Assembly (NCBI RefSeq): GCF_007747795.1
Contig: NZ_CP036275.1
Location: 3,774,001-3,838,000 of the forward strand
DNA: 64,000 bases
Reading direction: 5' to 3'
Origin: Maioricimonas rarisocia
GTDB taxonomy: Bacteria > Planctomycetota > Planctomycetia > Planctomycetales > Planctomycetaceae
Numbering within the stretch: the first letter of the stretch is position 1; each line of letters begins with the position of its first letter. The position numbers and the translations under genes are program-made. This document shows positions 1 to 10,051 of the stretch, one piece after another. The notes beneath the pieces are model-generated. The model searched no databases and had not been told where the DNA came from. It was given only the letters and a program-made list of their open reading frames with translations.

Positions 1-145
1 CGTCTCGATCGCCACGATCCGCGGCCCGCGTGTGTAAGCGTGTTCCTCACGGGGACTGGACGCACGCTTCTCGAAGTCTTCGCTCATACTCGGTGGTGAC
101 TCGCTTCAAGTCGGGGGGGACGTCTGTTGCAGCGCGGCTATGGCC
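1..145. other. Left edge, no gene recognised
   Basis: This stretch lies downstream of the first minus-strand gene. The frames that cross it on the plus strand are antisense shadows of that gene. I see no RNA gene or clear terminator. Confidence 0.4.
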
Positions 146-1753
146 TCAGGCCGATTCGAACTGGTACGAATACAGATCGGCATCGGTCAGTTCAAAACGG
201 AGGCGGACGGGTTGCCCGGCGATCGAACCGACGTCGCTGCCGTCCTTCCAGACGACCGTCCGTTCCACCGTATCGCCGAACAGATCCATGCAGTCGTCGA
301 TGCTGCGACCGGCGATCGGCGTTCCGTCCGGACGCTCCAGTCCGACGCGAACTCTCCCTGCGGCCGACGTGGCGAAGTTCAGCGAAAGCTTATCGCCGGA
401 GAAAACCACCGGCCGGGTGACCAGCATGCCGCCGGTACGCGGAGCACTGGCCGAGACGAAACCGTCCAGGCGGAGTGTGTACCGCCGCAGAGCACTCCCC
501 GGTTCGGTCCAGTAGCTTTCGCCGGCGTACAGAGAAAGCTCGTTGGGCGCTCCGGAGAGAGCGGATTTCGTTTCGACGATGTGCCAGGCGACGTACTGGT
601 GACCGTAGTTCCACGTGCCGGGACGCTCGGGACCGGGCCGCAGCAGAGCCTCGTTCCAGCGCTTGAACTTCACCCCGTCGCGACTGGCCATCAGCAGTGC
701 TTCGGTAATGGCTGTGCCATAGCGGTCGACCGACGAGGACCGCATCTCGCGGTGCTTTCGTTCGGGCAGACTCCGCATCGATTCTGACCATTGCCGCTCG
801 ATGTACCGTGTCGGAAGACCGATCAGCAGATGCGGGGCCCGGTGGTACGGTTTGACCTGGTTCGTATAGAGCTGTTCCGGAGGCGAGTCGACGTACGTCA
901 GGTCCGTGTGCGGCCCCCAGTGGATCAGGTCATCGGAGGTCGCCGTGCGGATTGCGCGGATGCCGGCCGGCTTCCATTCTTCTGTCGTCGTCACGCCTGC
1001 CGTGAAGATTCGCCAGTACGCCCGGTACTTGCCGATGGTCGGGTCCCAGAACGCCAGGTTTTGCGAATCGAAGGCGCCGATGCCGGAGAGAATCGGCTTG
1101 TCGGTCATCGGCGACCACTTGAATCCGTCCGGTGACTTGAGTGGGATCAGGCCGTTCGGCTTCGACGATCGGACGATTGCCTTGTATCGGGCATCGGCCG
1201 GAACGTCGGGATTCTCGTCGAGGAAGACGGCCGGATGCCCTGCATCGACATTCAGCCCGTTCATCGGGCCGCTGTTCAGCACGATGTTGTTGGCCGTCGA
1301 ACCGTTGTGTTCCACCAGCCCCAGTTCGGGCTTCGTCCACTGGATGCCGTCGTCACTTTCCGCATAGCAGCAGTAGAGCGGATGGCGGCCGGTGCTGAGC
1401 TTGCCCGGCTGCACGTCAAGGTGCCAGGCCTTGTAGTACATGCGGTAGCGGTCGCCGTCGCGAAAGATGCTGTGATAGCCGCTGCCGCTGCCCTCCCAGT
1501 CGGCATCATGCACCAGCGCCAGTTCCTGCGGGACCGGGTGATGCAATTGCAGCCGCGCCGCGCCGGTCAGCTCTGCGATGAGCGCGTCATCCACGAACAG
1601 TTCGCGGCGGTCACCGATCGCCACTGGACCGGATGCCGCGACAGTTCCGTCGTCGGCGGGGAGGGCTCTGGATAGAAGCGTGCCTCCGGTGAGGGCGGCA
1701 CTGAGGGCAAGAAACTCACGGCGGCTACAGGACGGAGAGTGTTTCTGCGGCAT
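146..1753 (-). CDS. Exported glycoside-hydrolase-like protein with Tat-type signal
   Basis: I recognise the general type but not the substrate. The N-terminus (SRREFLALSAALTGG) is a twin-arginine-like export signal. The start chosen at 1753 (MPQKHSP) puts this signal about 10 residues in; the open frame extends upstream to 1846, which would give an unnaturally long leader. The following RELFVDDALIAEL segment, repeated S/T-W/Y-D patterns and 'ESDDGIQW' and 'TSDDLIHW' motifs resemble the five-bladed beta-propeller hydrolases (GH32/43/62-like) that are common in planctomycetes and act outside the cytoplasm on polysaccharides. That assignment is inferred from family resemblance. No operon partner is evident: the next gene, also on the minus strand, starts 1.5 kb upstream and ends at 1955. 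Confidence 0.75.
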   Translation of the reverse strand: MPQKHSPSCSRREFLALSAALTGGTLLSRALPADDGTVAASGPVAIGDRRELFVDDALIAELTGAARLQLHHPVPQELALVHDADWEGSGSGYHSIFRDGDRYRMYYKAWHLDVQPGKLSTGRHPLYCCYAESDDGIQWTKPELGLVEHNGSTANNIVLNSGPMNGLNVDAGHPAVFLDENPDVPADARYKAIVRSSKPNGLIPLKSPDGFKWSPMTDKPILSGIGAFDSQNLAFWDPTIGKYRAYWRIFTAGVTTTEEWKPAGIRAIRTATSDDLIHWGPHTDLTYVDSPPEQLYTNQVKPYHRAPHLLIGLPTRYIERQWSESMRSLPERKHREMRSSSVDRYGTAITEALLMASRDGVKFKRWNEALLRPGPERPGTWNYGHQYVAWHIVETKSALSGAPNELSLYAGESYWTEPGSALRRYTLRLDGFVSASAPRTGGMLVTRPVVFSGDKLSLNFATSAAGRVRVGLERPDGTPIAGRSIDDCMDLFGDTVERTVVWKDGSDVGSIAGQPVRLRFELTDADLYSYQFESA

Positions 1754-1954
1754 GTCGATCTCGGCTGGCAGGATCCGTAACGGCGGGAGCCCGGAATGCG
1801 TTTCCCGGCGTGGTATCAGACAACTCTGATGCGTGGGCCGCCGCATCGTAGCAGGATCGACTTCCGTTTGCCTCCGAACAGAGGCGATGCCGTCTTCCTG
1901 TTTCGGCCAGATCCGTCGAGCCGCGACGACGAATGCCTGGCTGAATGCGACCCG

Positions 1955-3262
1955 CTACGGCGTCGGCGTCAACTCCATCCGCGTGATTCGCCACTTCGTC
2001 GCCCAGCAGCCGATCTGCAGGTGATCGTCAAGGCCGGGAGTCCAGCGGTGATCCCGGGAGAGACGCTGAGGACTTCCCGTCCAGTTGATGACCGTTCGAC
2101 CGTTCGCGGACACCAGCACCGACTTCGGGGTGACCGTGCAGACGATCGTGTTTCTGCGACCGTTGGGAAGGACCTTGCCGCGGTGCGTCGACTCGTTGAC
2201 GTCGCCGGTCCGCCCGTCGAGGCGATTGAGTCCGGTCACCTGCCCGCCGTAACCGTCCATGATGACCGTCACGCCCCGTCCGCCCACGACGAGTCCGAGA
2301 TTCAGCGAGTCGCGTCCCTGCAACCGCTCGGCCTCGACAGTGAGGACATAAGACGAAGGCGGTTTCACGGGGACATCGATCCGGGCCGGCTGCAGCATCG
2401 GCGAGGTCAGCGTGCCGTTCTGAAGTGTCCATGGACCGATCAGTTTGTCGCGTGATGGTTGGATGACGTCGAGAAGATTGACCGGGTTGCCCTCGGTCTG
2501 ACTGCTCAGGTCCAGCTGGGTCTGTCGCGTGCCGGTTGACGAGGCGGTCCGGCTCCCTTGCGTCCGCGCCGCTCCCTGACCGGAGGGACGTCCTGTCGGG
2601 CGTCCTGCCCCCGGGCCACGGTTGCGGGGACCGAACCCTTCCGGCCGGTTGAACGGTGGCCGCGGACGGGATCCGAACCCGGGGGGAGGACCACCGCGCT
2701 GCTGCGGCTGTTCGGGCTGATGGGCCTGCTGTGGTTGACCGGACCGAGCTGCCGGAGGCGCGGCCTGCGGGGCGGCGCCGGGAACCGCCTGGGGGGGCGG
2801 CTGCTGCGCGACGGCAGGCGCACCGTTCTGCTGCTGAAGGTAGGGCGCGGCCAGCACGGTGACGATGGCCGCGACGCTTCCCCCACCAATTGCGGCGGCA
2901 AGCGGCTCTCGCCGCATCGCATAGATGAACAACGCGACGCCGACGTAGGCGGCGATCGCACCGCCGACCTGGGCGGAATCTCCGAGCCGGGCGAACATCC
3001 GCAGCTGCATGCCCATCATCGGGAGGACGAAGCTGGCCAGCCCGACGAGCATCAGAGCGATTCCGGACTTGCGCAGATGAGCGTCCATTTCGCTCATTTC
3101 TGTCGCGGCCTCGCGACGGGTCCGCAGCCGCTTCGATTCGTCGCCGGAGGCTGAGACAAAGATCTGCGTATCGCAATGCTTGCAGGCGATCGCGTTGCCG
3201 ATCTTAGAGTCGGGAACCTTGTACCGCTTTGCGCAGCCGGGGCAGGTGACAGAGACGGACAT
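1955..3262 (-). CDS. Zinc-ribbon membrane protein with Pro/Gly/Gln-rich linker
   Basis: The start at 3262 (MSVSVTCPGC) places a MJ0042-like zinc ribbon at the very N-terminus: C7-x2-C10 and C27-x2-C30. The open frame extends to 3589, but that extension is Arg/Ser-rich and not protein-like. Three or four hydrophobic segments follow (residues about 60-140). Then comes a long low-complexity linker rich in Gln, Pro, Ala, Gly and Arg (about 140-250). A C-terminal domain of about 170 residues contains 'GPWTLQNGTL' and 'VSANGRTVINW', which resembles the concanavalin-like fold of DUF1080-type domains. Zinc ribbons like this are frequent at the start of planctomycete membrane proteins. Function is unknown. 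The C-terminal domain is probably outside the cytoplasm. Confidence 0.75.
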   Translation of the reverse strand: MSVSVTCPGCAKRYKVPDSKIGNAIACKHCDTQIFVSASGDESKRLRTRREAATEMSEMDAHLRKSGIALMLVGLASFVLPMMGMQLRMFARLGDSAQVGGAIAAYVGVALFIYAMRREPLAAAIGGGSVAAIVTVLAAPYLQQQNGAPAVAQQPPPQAVPGAAPQAAPPAARSGQPQQAHQPEQPQQRGGPPPGFGSRPRPPFNRPEGFGPRNRGPGAGRPTGRPSGQGAARTQGSRTASSTGTRQTQLDLSSQTEGNPVNLLDVIQPSRDKLIGPWTLQNGTLTSPMLQPARIDVPVKPPSSYVLTVEAERLQGRDSLNLGLVVGGRGVTVIMDGYGGQVTGLNRLDGRTGDVNESTHRGKVLPNGRRNTIVCTVTPKSVLVSANGRTVINWTGSPQRLSRDHRWTPGLDDHLQIGCWATKWRITRMELTPTP

Positions 3263-3566
3263 TCGCTGAGTCCGGAATGGAGAATCGGAACGATTGTGCG
3301 GAGAGAAAACGCTCGAGCATTCCTGCCCGTCGTGATGACTACCGATGCTACTGTCTGCATTGCGGCGACCACAAGTGGACTGCCGGCCGTGGGGCGACTC
3401 CTGCGTTGTAACGCCCACAACGAATGCAGAACTGGTATCCGGGGTCAGAGCGGTTTCACTGAGTCGACATCTCCGGAGGTCCACCCGATAATGACCTGCC
3501 TGTCGTGGATTCAGGTGCTCCCTCCCGGCAGATTCAAACCGTGTCGCCCTTCCACACGAGCCCCCC
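3263..3566. other. Divergent intergenic region
   Basis: This gap separates a minus-strand gene from a plus-strand gene and must hold both promoters. I cannot point to convincing -35/-10 pairs. No RNA gene is seen. Confidence 0.35.
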
Positions 3567-4376
3567 GTGCCCGAACCGACGCAAGGCAACGCACTGACGA
3601 CTCCGGACTTCTGGGGCGACGAGTTCTGGAAGCTGAATCGGGACGCCGTGCCGGAACTCGAGATCGACCCGGATCACCGCGAGTTCTCGTGGTTGCACCG
3701 CTTCCTGCAACAGCACCTCCCGCGACGGCCGGATGCCCGTCTGCTCGAACTGGGGTGCCACCCTGGTCGTTATCTGTGGTACTTCCACACGTACTTCGGC
3801 TACGAGGTGGAGGGAGTCGAGTATGTCGCACCGGCTGCAGAGCTGACGCATCAGGCGCTGAAGGCCCACGACATCGAGGTCCCCATTCACGCGGCGGACC
3901 TGTTCGACTTCCAGCCGGATTCGGACGAACTGTTCGACGTCGTCTGCAGCTTCGGCGTCGTCGAGCATTTCGCCGACGTCGAACCGGTCATCCGCCGGCA
4001 CGGCGAACTTGCTCGTCCGGGAGGACTGGTTGTGATCGCCATTCCCAATCATGCTGGCGTGAACGGCACCGTCCTGAAGTGGATTCAGCCCGAGGTGTAC
4101 GCGGTTCACAACCACATGTCGTTTCGCGACCTGAAAGACGCCATCGACGCGAATGCCGAGCTCGACTACGTCGCCGGCGGTTATCTTGGACACTTCAGCC
4201 TGGCGCCGTCGAACCTCTGCCCGCACCTCCGCCAGCGGCTGCCGTGGAAGGTGTACGCCCTGTTCGAGCGGATCTACAACGGCTGCGTCCGCGTTGCTCA
4301 CTACCTGCCAAACAGTCGCTGGTTCAGCCCGAACGCTGTCGTCGTTGCCCGTCGCCGCAGCCACGACACCCGGTGA
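3567..4376 (+). CDS. Class I SAM-dependent methyltransferase
   Basis: This is a 269-residue protein with a GTG start. The SAM-binding motif I is visible as LLELGCHPGRYLWYF (about residues 59-73), followed by the acidic motif II region (VEGVEY) and 'FDVVCSFGVVEHF', the post-motif II/III region typical of Methyltransf_11/23-type enzymes. The C-terminal third carries 'AIPNHAGVNG' and an Arg-rich tail. It probably acts in the cytoplasm on a small molecule or a glycolipid precursor; the substrate cannot be read from sequence. It converges on the MurJ-like flippase gene with a 27-base gap. Confidence 0.85.
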   Translation: MPEPTQGNALTTPDFWGDEFWKLNRDAVPELEIDPDHREFSWLHRFLQQHLPRRPDARLLELGCHPGRYLWYFHTYFGYEVEGVEYVAPAAELTHQALKAHDIEVPIHAADLFDFQPDSDELFDVVCSFGVVEHFADVEPVIRRHGELARPGGLVVIAIPNHAGVNGTVLKWIQPEVYAVHNHMSFRDLKDAIDANAELDYVAGGYLGHFSLAPSNLCPHLRQRLPWKVYALFERIYNGCVRVAHYLPNSRWFSPNAVVVARRRSHDTR

Positions 4377-4403
4377 CCCACAAGTGGCCGGGGCGGCTGC
4401 TGC

Positions 4404-5936
4404 CTACTTACTTCGACCGGGCAGATAACTGGCGGCCGCGGCGACTGCTCGACGCGGGTATTCGTCACCAGCCAGATAGAGCACGGCCGGATACAGTCCT
4501 GCCGCCAGCAGCACCCCGGCGGTGACGCGCGCCGGCGTTACGGTCTGCATCAGCCACCAGGCCGGGGCGATCGCCAGAGCTGCCGCCGCCAGCGAACGGA
4601 ACAGGGCCGGCAACAGCCCGGCCGGCCAGCCGATGATGCCGATTGCCCCCAGCAGCCCGATCATCACGATGGTGTTGACGACGTAGTACAACGACGTGAC
4701 GCCGACGAGACCGGCCGCTCCGTACGTGTCGACGACAACGAACTTCAGCACGCTTCCCCACAACAGTCCGCTCAGCCCGATCAGCGTGGGCACCCACGTT
4801 CGCCCCAGCGAAAAGAAAGTGCGGCTGGCCAGTTCGCCGACGCCCGCTGCCAGGATCACTCCCAGGTAGAAGCGGACCAGTCCGGCGACCGCGTGGACGT
4901 CTTGCGAAGTAAACTCACCACGTCGAAAGAGCACTTCGATGATGCTGTCGCTGCAGAACAGCAGGCCGCCCAGAACCGGCATCAGCACGACCACCAGCAG
5001 ACGCCATCCCTCCGTCAGGTCGCTCCTCAGTTGCTGCATGTCACCGTCCGCGGCATGGCGCGCCAGCGAGGGAAAGATTACCACCGCCAGTCCACTGGTG
5101 GCCAGAGTCGCGACCGCCGTGGCGATCCGCCAGGCATACCCCATATGAGAAATGCTCCCCTCGCTCAGGCGGGCCGCGAGGGGACGATCGACCAGCACGT
5201 CGAGTCGCGAGCAGGCGGCTCCGAGAAGGAGCGGCGTCGCGAGAATCATCAGCCGGTGCAGCGTGGGGCGGGACGGCACAGAGAACATCCCGCGAGCCCG
5301 CGGAAAGCCCGACATCAGCATGAGGGTTCCGATGCCGCCGCCGGCAAGAATCGCCCAGGCCAGCCCGCGCGTCGTCGCGTCAAATACGAACAGAAACAGC
5401 AGGATCGATGATGCGGGTCCAAACAACCCGGCGAACGCCGGCAGGAAAAACTGGTGCCGCGAGTGGTAAGCGCCGTACAGAAAGCCGGTCAAGGTATTCA
5501 GGGGCACGAGCCAGGCGAGGATCTGCAGTAATCCCGCGGCGCTCTCGGCAGCAGGCGCGTCGAACTCGGCGTAAAAGAGCCCGATGAGCTGGTTCGACAA
5601 CAACGCTATTGCCAGAGCCATCGCCGTCGAGAGGCCCGCCAGCAGGAGTCCTGTCCGGGCCAGCTCCCGCTCGGCGACGTCCGCTCCGTGAGCAGCCCGC
5701 TGCTCGTTGTAGATCGGGATGACGACCGAACCGATCGCTCCCGCGAGGATGCCTCCGACCACGAGTGGCAGGGCGTACGCGGCCAGGTAGGCATCCAGTT
5801 CGTCGGAAGCTCCGAAAGCGTGGGCAACCACGAGCTGCAGGCCGAACAGCAGCACGAGCTGTCCGACAGACAGAAACGTCACCACGCCAACCGAGCGAAG
5901 CGAAATCGAACTCTGTTTTTCAGTGGCGGACGACAC
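4404..5936 (-). CDS. MurJ/MviN-like lipid flippase
   Basis: This 510-residue polytopic membrane protein begins with GTG. The N-terminal region (VTFLSVGQLVLLFGLQLVVAHAFG..DELDAYLAAY) and 'IPIYNEQR' match the pattern of the MurJ/MviN branch of the MOP exporter superfamily. Length and roughly 14 hydrophobic segments fit the family. MurJ translocates lipid II across the inner membrane; related proteins carry other undecaprenyl-linked glycans. The gene is not next to peptidoglycan genes. It stands alone here, so transport of an exopolysaccharide intermediate is an alternative. Confidence 0.8.
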   Translation of the reverse strand: MSSATEKQSSISLRSVGVVTFLSVGQLVLLFGLQLVVAHAFGASDELDAYLAAYALPLVVGGILAGAIGSVVIPIYNEQRAAHGADVAERELARTGLLLAGLSTAMALAIALLSNQLIGLFYAEFDAPAAESAAGLLQILAWLVPLNTLTGFLYGAYHSRHQFFLPAFAGLFGPASSILLFLFVFDATTRGLAWAILAGGGIGTLMLMSGFPRARGMFSVPSRPTLHRLMILATPLLLGAACSRLDVLVDRPLAARLSEGSISHMGYAWRIATAVATLATSGLAVVIFPSLARHAADGDMQQLRSDLTEGWRLLVVVLMPVLGGLLFCSDSIIEVLFRRGEFTSQDVHAVAGLVRFYLGVILAAGVGELASRTFFSLGRTWVPTLIGLSGLLWGSVLKFVVVDTYGAAGLVGVTSLYYVVNTIVMIGLLGAIGIIGWPAGLLPALFRSLAAAALAIAPAWWLMQTVTPARVTAGVLLAAGLYPAVLYLAGDEYPRRAVAAAASYLPGRSK

Positions 5937-6088
5937 GGATGGAGCCAGACCGGCAAAGCGGCGGGATGACGTTCACGCAGACAACAGCCATCTGATGCTA
6001 GCGTGCGCCCGGACGAGGACGAAGCGCCATTCGCCTTCCACTCCGTCGGCAAGGTGATTCATGTGCCGCTGGTGCCGGTCATTCCGCC

Positions 6089-6688
6089 TCATTTCTTCGC
6101 CGAACGTCCCTTGAGAGCGTGCAGTTCGTGGGCGTGCCCCCATCGCCAGAAGATGAAGCCGGCCAGAAAGCCGACAGCCGTCGCCGACAGGACCGCCGCC
6201 GGACTTGTCGTGAACGTCGAATTCTCCGCCGCCGCCTGAGTTGTCAGCACCAGGCCGACCAGGCTGATGACCAGCCCGAGGGCATCGGCGAGGATTTCGG
6301 TGGGACTGAACCCCATCTTCATCAGCACGACCAGTTTCGTCAGCACCAGCTGCAGTGCGAAGCTGATGACGCCGGTCACCATGACGGCGAACGCGATCCA
6401 GTGGAACGTCGGGAACGCCATGAACTCCGCCAGCAGGTAGATCGGCTGCAGAATTCCGGCAGAGACCTCTTTGGCCTGTTCACTCTGGTCGACCTCGGCC
6501 GCGATTTTTCCGACGCGGTCCCGCGTTTCGTCAATCACCTCTCCCGCCCGCTCCTGAACATCCTCAGCCGTGTCGGTTTCGGCCGCTTCTTCGGCGGGGG
6601 GCGCCTCGGCGGCATCCTGCGCAAGCGTTGGTGAGCCAAGAAGGAACGCAGTTCCGAGCACTCCCAGAACGATGAAGGTCCATTTCAT
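6089..6688 (-). CDS. Exported/membrane protein of unknown function
   Basis: The start at 6688 (MKWTFIVLG) follows an AAGGAG ribosome site. It opens with a signal peptide ending near SPTLAQ. A Glu/Ala-rich acidic segment follows (about residues 25-70) with heptad-like charge patterning. Three hydrophobic segments then appear (about 85-110, 125-145, 160-185), and the tail is short and basic. I do not recognise the family. It lies downstream of a DUF1559 gene on the same strand, but an intrinsic terminator separates the two, so it is probably transcribed alone. Confidence 0.7.
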   Translation of the reverse strand: MKWTFIVLGVLGTAFLLGSPTLAQDAAEAPPAEEAAETDTAEDVQERAGEVIDETRDRVGKIAAEVDQSEQAKEVSAGILQPIYLLAEFMAFPTFHWIAFAVMVTGVISFALQLVLTKLVVLMKMGFSPTEILADALGLVISLVGLVLTTQAAAENSTFTTSPAAVLSATAVGFLAGFIFWRWGHAHELHALKGRSAKK

Positions 6689-6853
6689 GATTCGACTCCT
6701 TGATGCTGATCGGTTTGTTCGGGTGGCGAGCGAAACGATCGATCGCGCTCGAGAGTGTATCGAGGGAACGTTCGCGCATCTGCCGATCTGAAGGTCGTTC
6801 GCGCGGATTTCGCATACCTCCGTGAGAACGGCTGCGACGGCCGATCGGCGCAC

Positions 6854-6892
6854 AAAAAAATCCCGGCCCGGGCATTTCTGCTCAGGCCGGGA
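6854..6892 (-). terminator. Intrinsic terminator after DUF1559 gene
   Basis: Read on the minus strand, the stem tcccggcc / ggccggga (arms at 6885-6892 and 6861-6868) is followed at once by seven Ts (6860-6854). It lies about 55 bases beyond the stop of the minus-strand DUF1559 gene. Confidence 0.85.
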
Positions 6893-6946
6893 CTCGAGAC
6901 GTCAGGAGACGACGTCAGACCGAATGAACGGTTCTCTTCGCGGGCA

Positions 6947-7897
6947 TCAGTTGATCTGCAGCGTCAGTCCGTCATCGCGCGAGGCAGCTGCCTGGTACGT
7001 CGCGAAGTCGATGTTCTCCGAAATGAAGCGGACCGACCCGTCGCCGAACAGGAAGTGTGCTCCTCCCGTATGATTGCTGCCGAACCGTACGTCGTTGAAC
7101 AGCCGGTTGGCATTGCCGGAACGCCAACCGCTCGGGCCGATGGGATGCGCGACGTTCTTGCAGGCGTAGCTGGCGAAGCTGTTGTTGCCGTTGCTCGCTC
7201 CCTGGATCCAGGCACGGTAGCTGTTGCTCCACCCGGACGCCGTGTTCTGTCGCGACGAGATCTCGCCGATGAGGAACGTGTTGGACGTTCCATCCAGCAC
7301 ATCCCGCATCCGCAGTTTGCTCTGCCGGTACAGCATCCCGTTGGTGGCGTGGTTGCCGTGGTTCGACGTGTTGTTGCTGCTGTTTCGCATCGGCCAGTTG
7401 CCGGTCAGGGGAGCAGGCTGCGGCCCTTTTGCTCCGGCGACACCGTAGTAGTGCACCGTCCAGCCTTCGCCGGAGTTGCTCGGTTTCTTGTCCCGTTCGC
7501 GGGCACTCGGACAGTGCAGCGTCGCGAACGTCCGGTCCCGATTCTGGCGATTGTTGATCGGGCTGGTCGTGTTGTAGTTGAAGGAGAAATCGAAATTGTT
7601 GTAGAGCGGCGTCTGGTCAACGAAGGGCAGCAGCATGACGTGGAACGGGAAATTGTTGGCACGACGGCTGGTGGAGTTGTTCAGCCCCATCGATCCCATC
7701 GGGAAGACGCCGTGTGTGTCGTGGTAGTTGTGGATCGCCAGTCCCCACTGCTTCAGCTTGTTCTTGCATTCGGTGCGGCGGGCTGCCTCGCGGGCCTGCT
7801 GCACGGCGGGCAGCAGCAGCGCGATCAGAATGGCGATGATGGCAATGACCACCAGCAGCTCAATCAGGGTGAAACCTCGGTTTCGGGATCGTTTCAT
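6947..7897 (-). CDS. DUF1559 prepilin-like protein
   Basis: The N-terminus is a type IV/II prepilin signal: a basic leader ending in RG, then [20 protein letters not shown], so processing by a prepilin peptidase between G and F is expected. The '[16 protein letters not shown]' segment that follows and the C-terminal H-x9-DG region ([18 protein letters not shown]) define the DUF1559 family, which is massively expanded in planctomycetes. These proteins are thought to be exported pseudopilins, but no specific role is known. A GGAGG site precedes the ATG. It shares strand and close spacing with a lipoprotein and a second DUF1559 gene upstream. Confidence 0.95.
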   Translation of the reverse strand: MKRSRNRGFTLIELLVVIAIIAILIALLLPAVQQAREAARRTECKNKLKQWGLAIHNYHDTHGVFPMGSMGLNNSTSRRANNFPFHVMLLPFVDQTPLYNNFDFSFNYNTTSPINNRQNRDRTFATLHCPSARERDKKPSNSGEGWTVHYYGVAGAKGPQPAPLTGNWPMRNSSNNTSNHGNHATNGMLYRQSKLRMRDVLDGTSNTFLIGEISSRQNTASGWSNSYRAWIQGASNGNNSFASYACKNVAHPIGPSGWRSGNANRLFNDVRFGSNHTGGAHFLFGDGSVRFISENIDFATYQAAASRDDGLTLQIN

Positions 7898-7957
7898 CAG
7901 GGTCCTCCGAACGGAGCAGTGACAATGTGAAATGAACAGGCAGATAACGCATTGGTA

Positions 7958-8458
7958 TTAAGGTTCGTTTGCGGCGCGGGCACCTTCGACGATCACTTCG
8001 CCGCTCTCTTCGACGTCGAAGGTCGCGGGTTGAAGGCCGTCCGACGTGACCTCCGCTGTCAGCCCCGACGTGGCGGGGTCGGCAAGTTCGGGGTATGTCA
8101 CCCAGCGATAGCGGAGCGGTCGTCCTGTCTCGGATGGGTCTTCCTCGTTGAAGTTCTCCGGCAGATCGCCGACGAGCTCCCGCTTCATGATGCCGACGTT
8201 GTACTTGCCGATCGGCAGCCCGTCGTCCTTCCCGTAGGTTCCGATCGTGAACTTGCCGCTGGCATCGGTCGTTCCGGCCGAGGGACGCTTGTAGTCCCCT
8301 TCGACTTCGACGACCTGGAAAATGATCTGGGCATCGGCTAGCGGCTCTCCATCGAGCGTGACGGTCCCTTCGACCGGAACGAGGGCCGGTCGTCCGTCAC
8401 CGCCGCAGCCCGAACACGCAATAACCGCAATCAACAAACCGGCAAACGTACGACTCAT
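7958..8458 (-). CDS. Small lipoprotein with carboxypeptidase-regulatory-like fold
   Basis: A short signal peptide ends in a lipobox-like VIAC (Cys about residue 16; a second Cys follows three residues later). The mature part starts with 'VEGTVTLDGEPLADAQIIF' and 'GTTDASGKFTIGTY', the pattern of a carboxypeptidase regulatory-like / transthyretin-type beta-sandwich. Proteins of this type usually sit next to DUF1559 genes in planctomycetes, as here, where a DUF1559 gene lies on each side. It is presumably anchored to a membrane facing the periplasm. The function is unknown. Confidence 0.85.
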   Translation of the reverse strand: MSRTFAGLLIAVIACSGCGGDGRPALVPVEGTVTLDGEPLADAQIIFQVVEVEGDYKRPSAGTTDASGKFTIGTYGKDDGLPIGKYNVGIMKRELVGDLPENFNEEDPSETGRPLRYRWVTYPELADPATSGLTAEVTSDGLQPATFDVEESGEVIVEGARAANEP

Positions 8459-8521
8459 GGAAATTCCGAACCCAGTAGGTTAGCGGTGAAAAAGTGACCC
8501 GGCAGGTTTCGACGCAATGGC

Positions 8522-9490
8522 TCAGAACTCGCCGATCGGGTTCTCGTCCTCGTGGTTGAAGAGGTTCTGGTAGAGGAAGTTGCCGTTCTGGCCGCCGCCA
8601 CTTCCCAGGGCCGGGTTCGAATCGATGTTCTCGCTGACGAAGCGGACCGTGCCGTCGCACATCAGCAGATGGGCTCCCCCTTCGTGCTGGCTGGCGACAA
8701 CGTCGCGGGTCGTGTTCGTCGTCGGGGGGTTTTCGGAATAGCAGTTGATCGACGAGTCAAACGAGCCATCGAACGGCGTGTTGATCTCGGCGTGTGGCGT
8801 GACGATCGAAATACGGGCACGGCACGGTTTGTACCCGCCCCATGCCATGCCGATCGAGGTGCCCTGCGGTGTCTCATGCAGCGACTTTTCGCCAGCGAGC
8901 ACAGTGTTCGACGTCCCGTCGAGGATGTCTCCGATCTTGACGGTGTACGGAGGTCCGCTGGGGTACTTACCGATCCGGTAGTTAACCGCGTACATCATCG
9001 TCGCCATGTACGCCTGAAACTTGTTGTGGGTGTCGCCCGTGCTCGAGGGGCACAGAAACGCAGGAATCACCGTCGTAAACAGCTTCTCCTGCGTGCCGTC
9101 TGCGGCGGTCCGGTAGTCGTTGACGTCCGTCATGTTGGCCGGGTCACGTGGAACCCGCGAGGTTGATCCGGGGTCAATCTGGTTGTACAGCGGACCCTGG
9201 TCGATGTAGGGGAGCAGGCGGATCGACCAGCCCCAGGCATCAGTCCGATCCATGTTGTTCCCGACGCCGTCGGCTGTCGCCGCGGGAGGAAACGACCGGT
9301 AGACGTCGTGGTAGTTGTGAAAGGCCAGGCCCAGTTGCTTCATGTTGTTCTTGCATTGGGTCCTGCGGGCCGCTTCGCGGGCCTGCTGAACCGCCGGGAG
9401 CAACAGGGCGATGAGGATTGCGATGATCGCGATCACCACAAGGAGTTCGATCAGCGTAAAGCCACGCTGACGGCGAACGAAGATGTTCAC
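8522..9490 (-). CDS. DUF1559 prepilin-like protein
   Basis: This 322-residue protein starts with GTG after an AAAGGA site. The N-terminus [20 protein letters not shown] is a prepilin cleavage/methylation signal, followed by '[20 protein letters not shown]'. The C-terminus holds the family's H-x9-DG-like segment (HLLMCDGTVRFVSENID). It is the first gene of a probable three-gene unit (DUF1559, lipoprotein, DUF1559) read leftward, with 63- and 60-base gaps. It differs from the other copy in its middle region, consistent with an old duplication. Confidence 0.95.
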   Translation of the reverse strand: MNIFVRRQRGFTLIELLVVIAIIAILIALLLPAVQQAREAARRTQCKNNMKQLGLAFHNYHDVYRSFPPAATADGVGNNMDRTDAWGWSIRLLPYIDQGPLYNQIDPGSTSRVPRDPANMTDVNDYRTAADGTQEKLFTTVIPAFLCPSSTGDTHNKFQAYMATMMYAVNYRIGKYPSGPPYTVKIGDILDGTSNTVLAGEKSLHETPQGTSIGMAWGGYKPCRARISIVTPHAEINTPFDGSFDSSINCYSENPPTTNTTRDVVASQHEGGAHLLMCDGTVRFVSENIDSNPALGSGGGQNGNFLYQNLFNHEDENPIGEF

Positions 9491-10051
9491 TGTGACGTCC
9501 TTTCAATCATGTCCCGCCAGCAACGACTCGAATACGTGAACAGAATCAGATGCAAAGGTTGCTGACTGAGGAACGGCGCACGGAAATGAACTGCGGGCAT
9601 GAACCCGGCAATGGCGACGATGATCAGTGAGAAACTGCGATACGGTGAGAGAACAGCGGACGCATCGAGCGGGCCCTGCCAGGAAGCAGATTGGCCCGTC
9701 CGAACTTTGAGTCGGCCCGTGGTATCGATGCGGAACGCATCGGCGTTCTTCGAAGTATGAGTGTTTGTTGAAGCGATTGCCAGCCAAGGATGCCGGATGT
9801 GAGACGTTTTGGCGGAACTGACCGTGTATTGCAGGCATTTCGCAAGGTTTGACCGTGCGCGGCCCTTGCGTGTCGCGGCAGACTTTCGCACGTCAGCACG
9901 ATTCGGATAACCTGCCGAAGCATCCGCTCTTCAGTCTCGAATTGCCGTTCACCGGCATGCCCCGGTGCGTCCGTGGACCGGCACCGCCGGGCCCGAGAAT
10001 GAAGATCTTTTGAGTCACGTCGCTTCTCATCACCCGTCGAGGAAACTGACC
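9491..10051. other. Divergent intergenic region, no gene recognised
   Basis: This 560-base gap lies between the divergent DUF1559 and lipoprotein genes. Open frames inside it have Ser/Arg-rich, non-protein-like translations. I see no tRNA-like fold, repeat or clear promoter. Confidence 0.4.

Noticed and set aside
9487-9923. Several minus-strand frames between the DUF1559 and lipoprotein genes
   Set aside because: They overlap one another in different frames, have no ribosome site and translate to Ser/Arg-rich strings without motifs.
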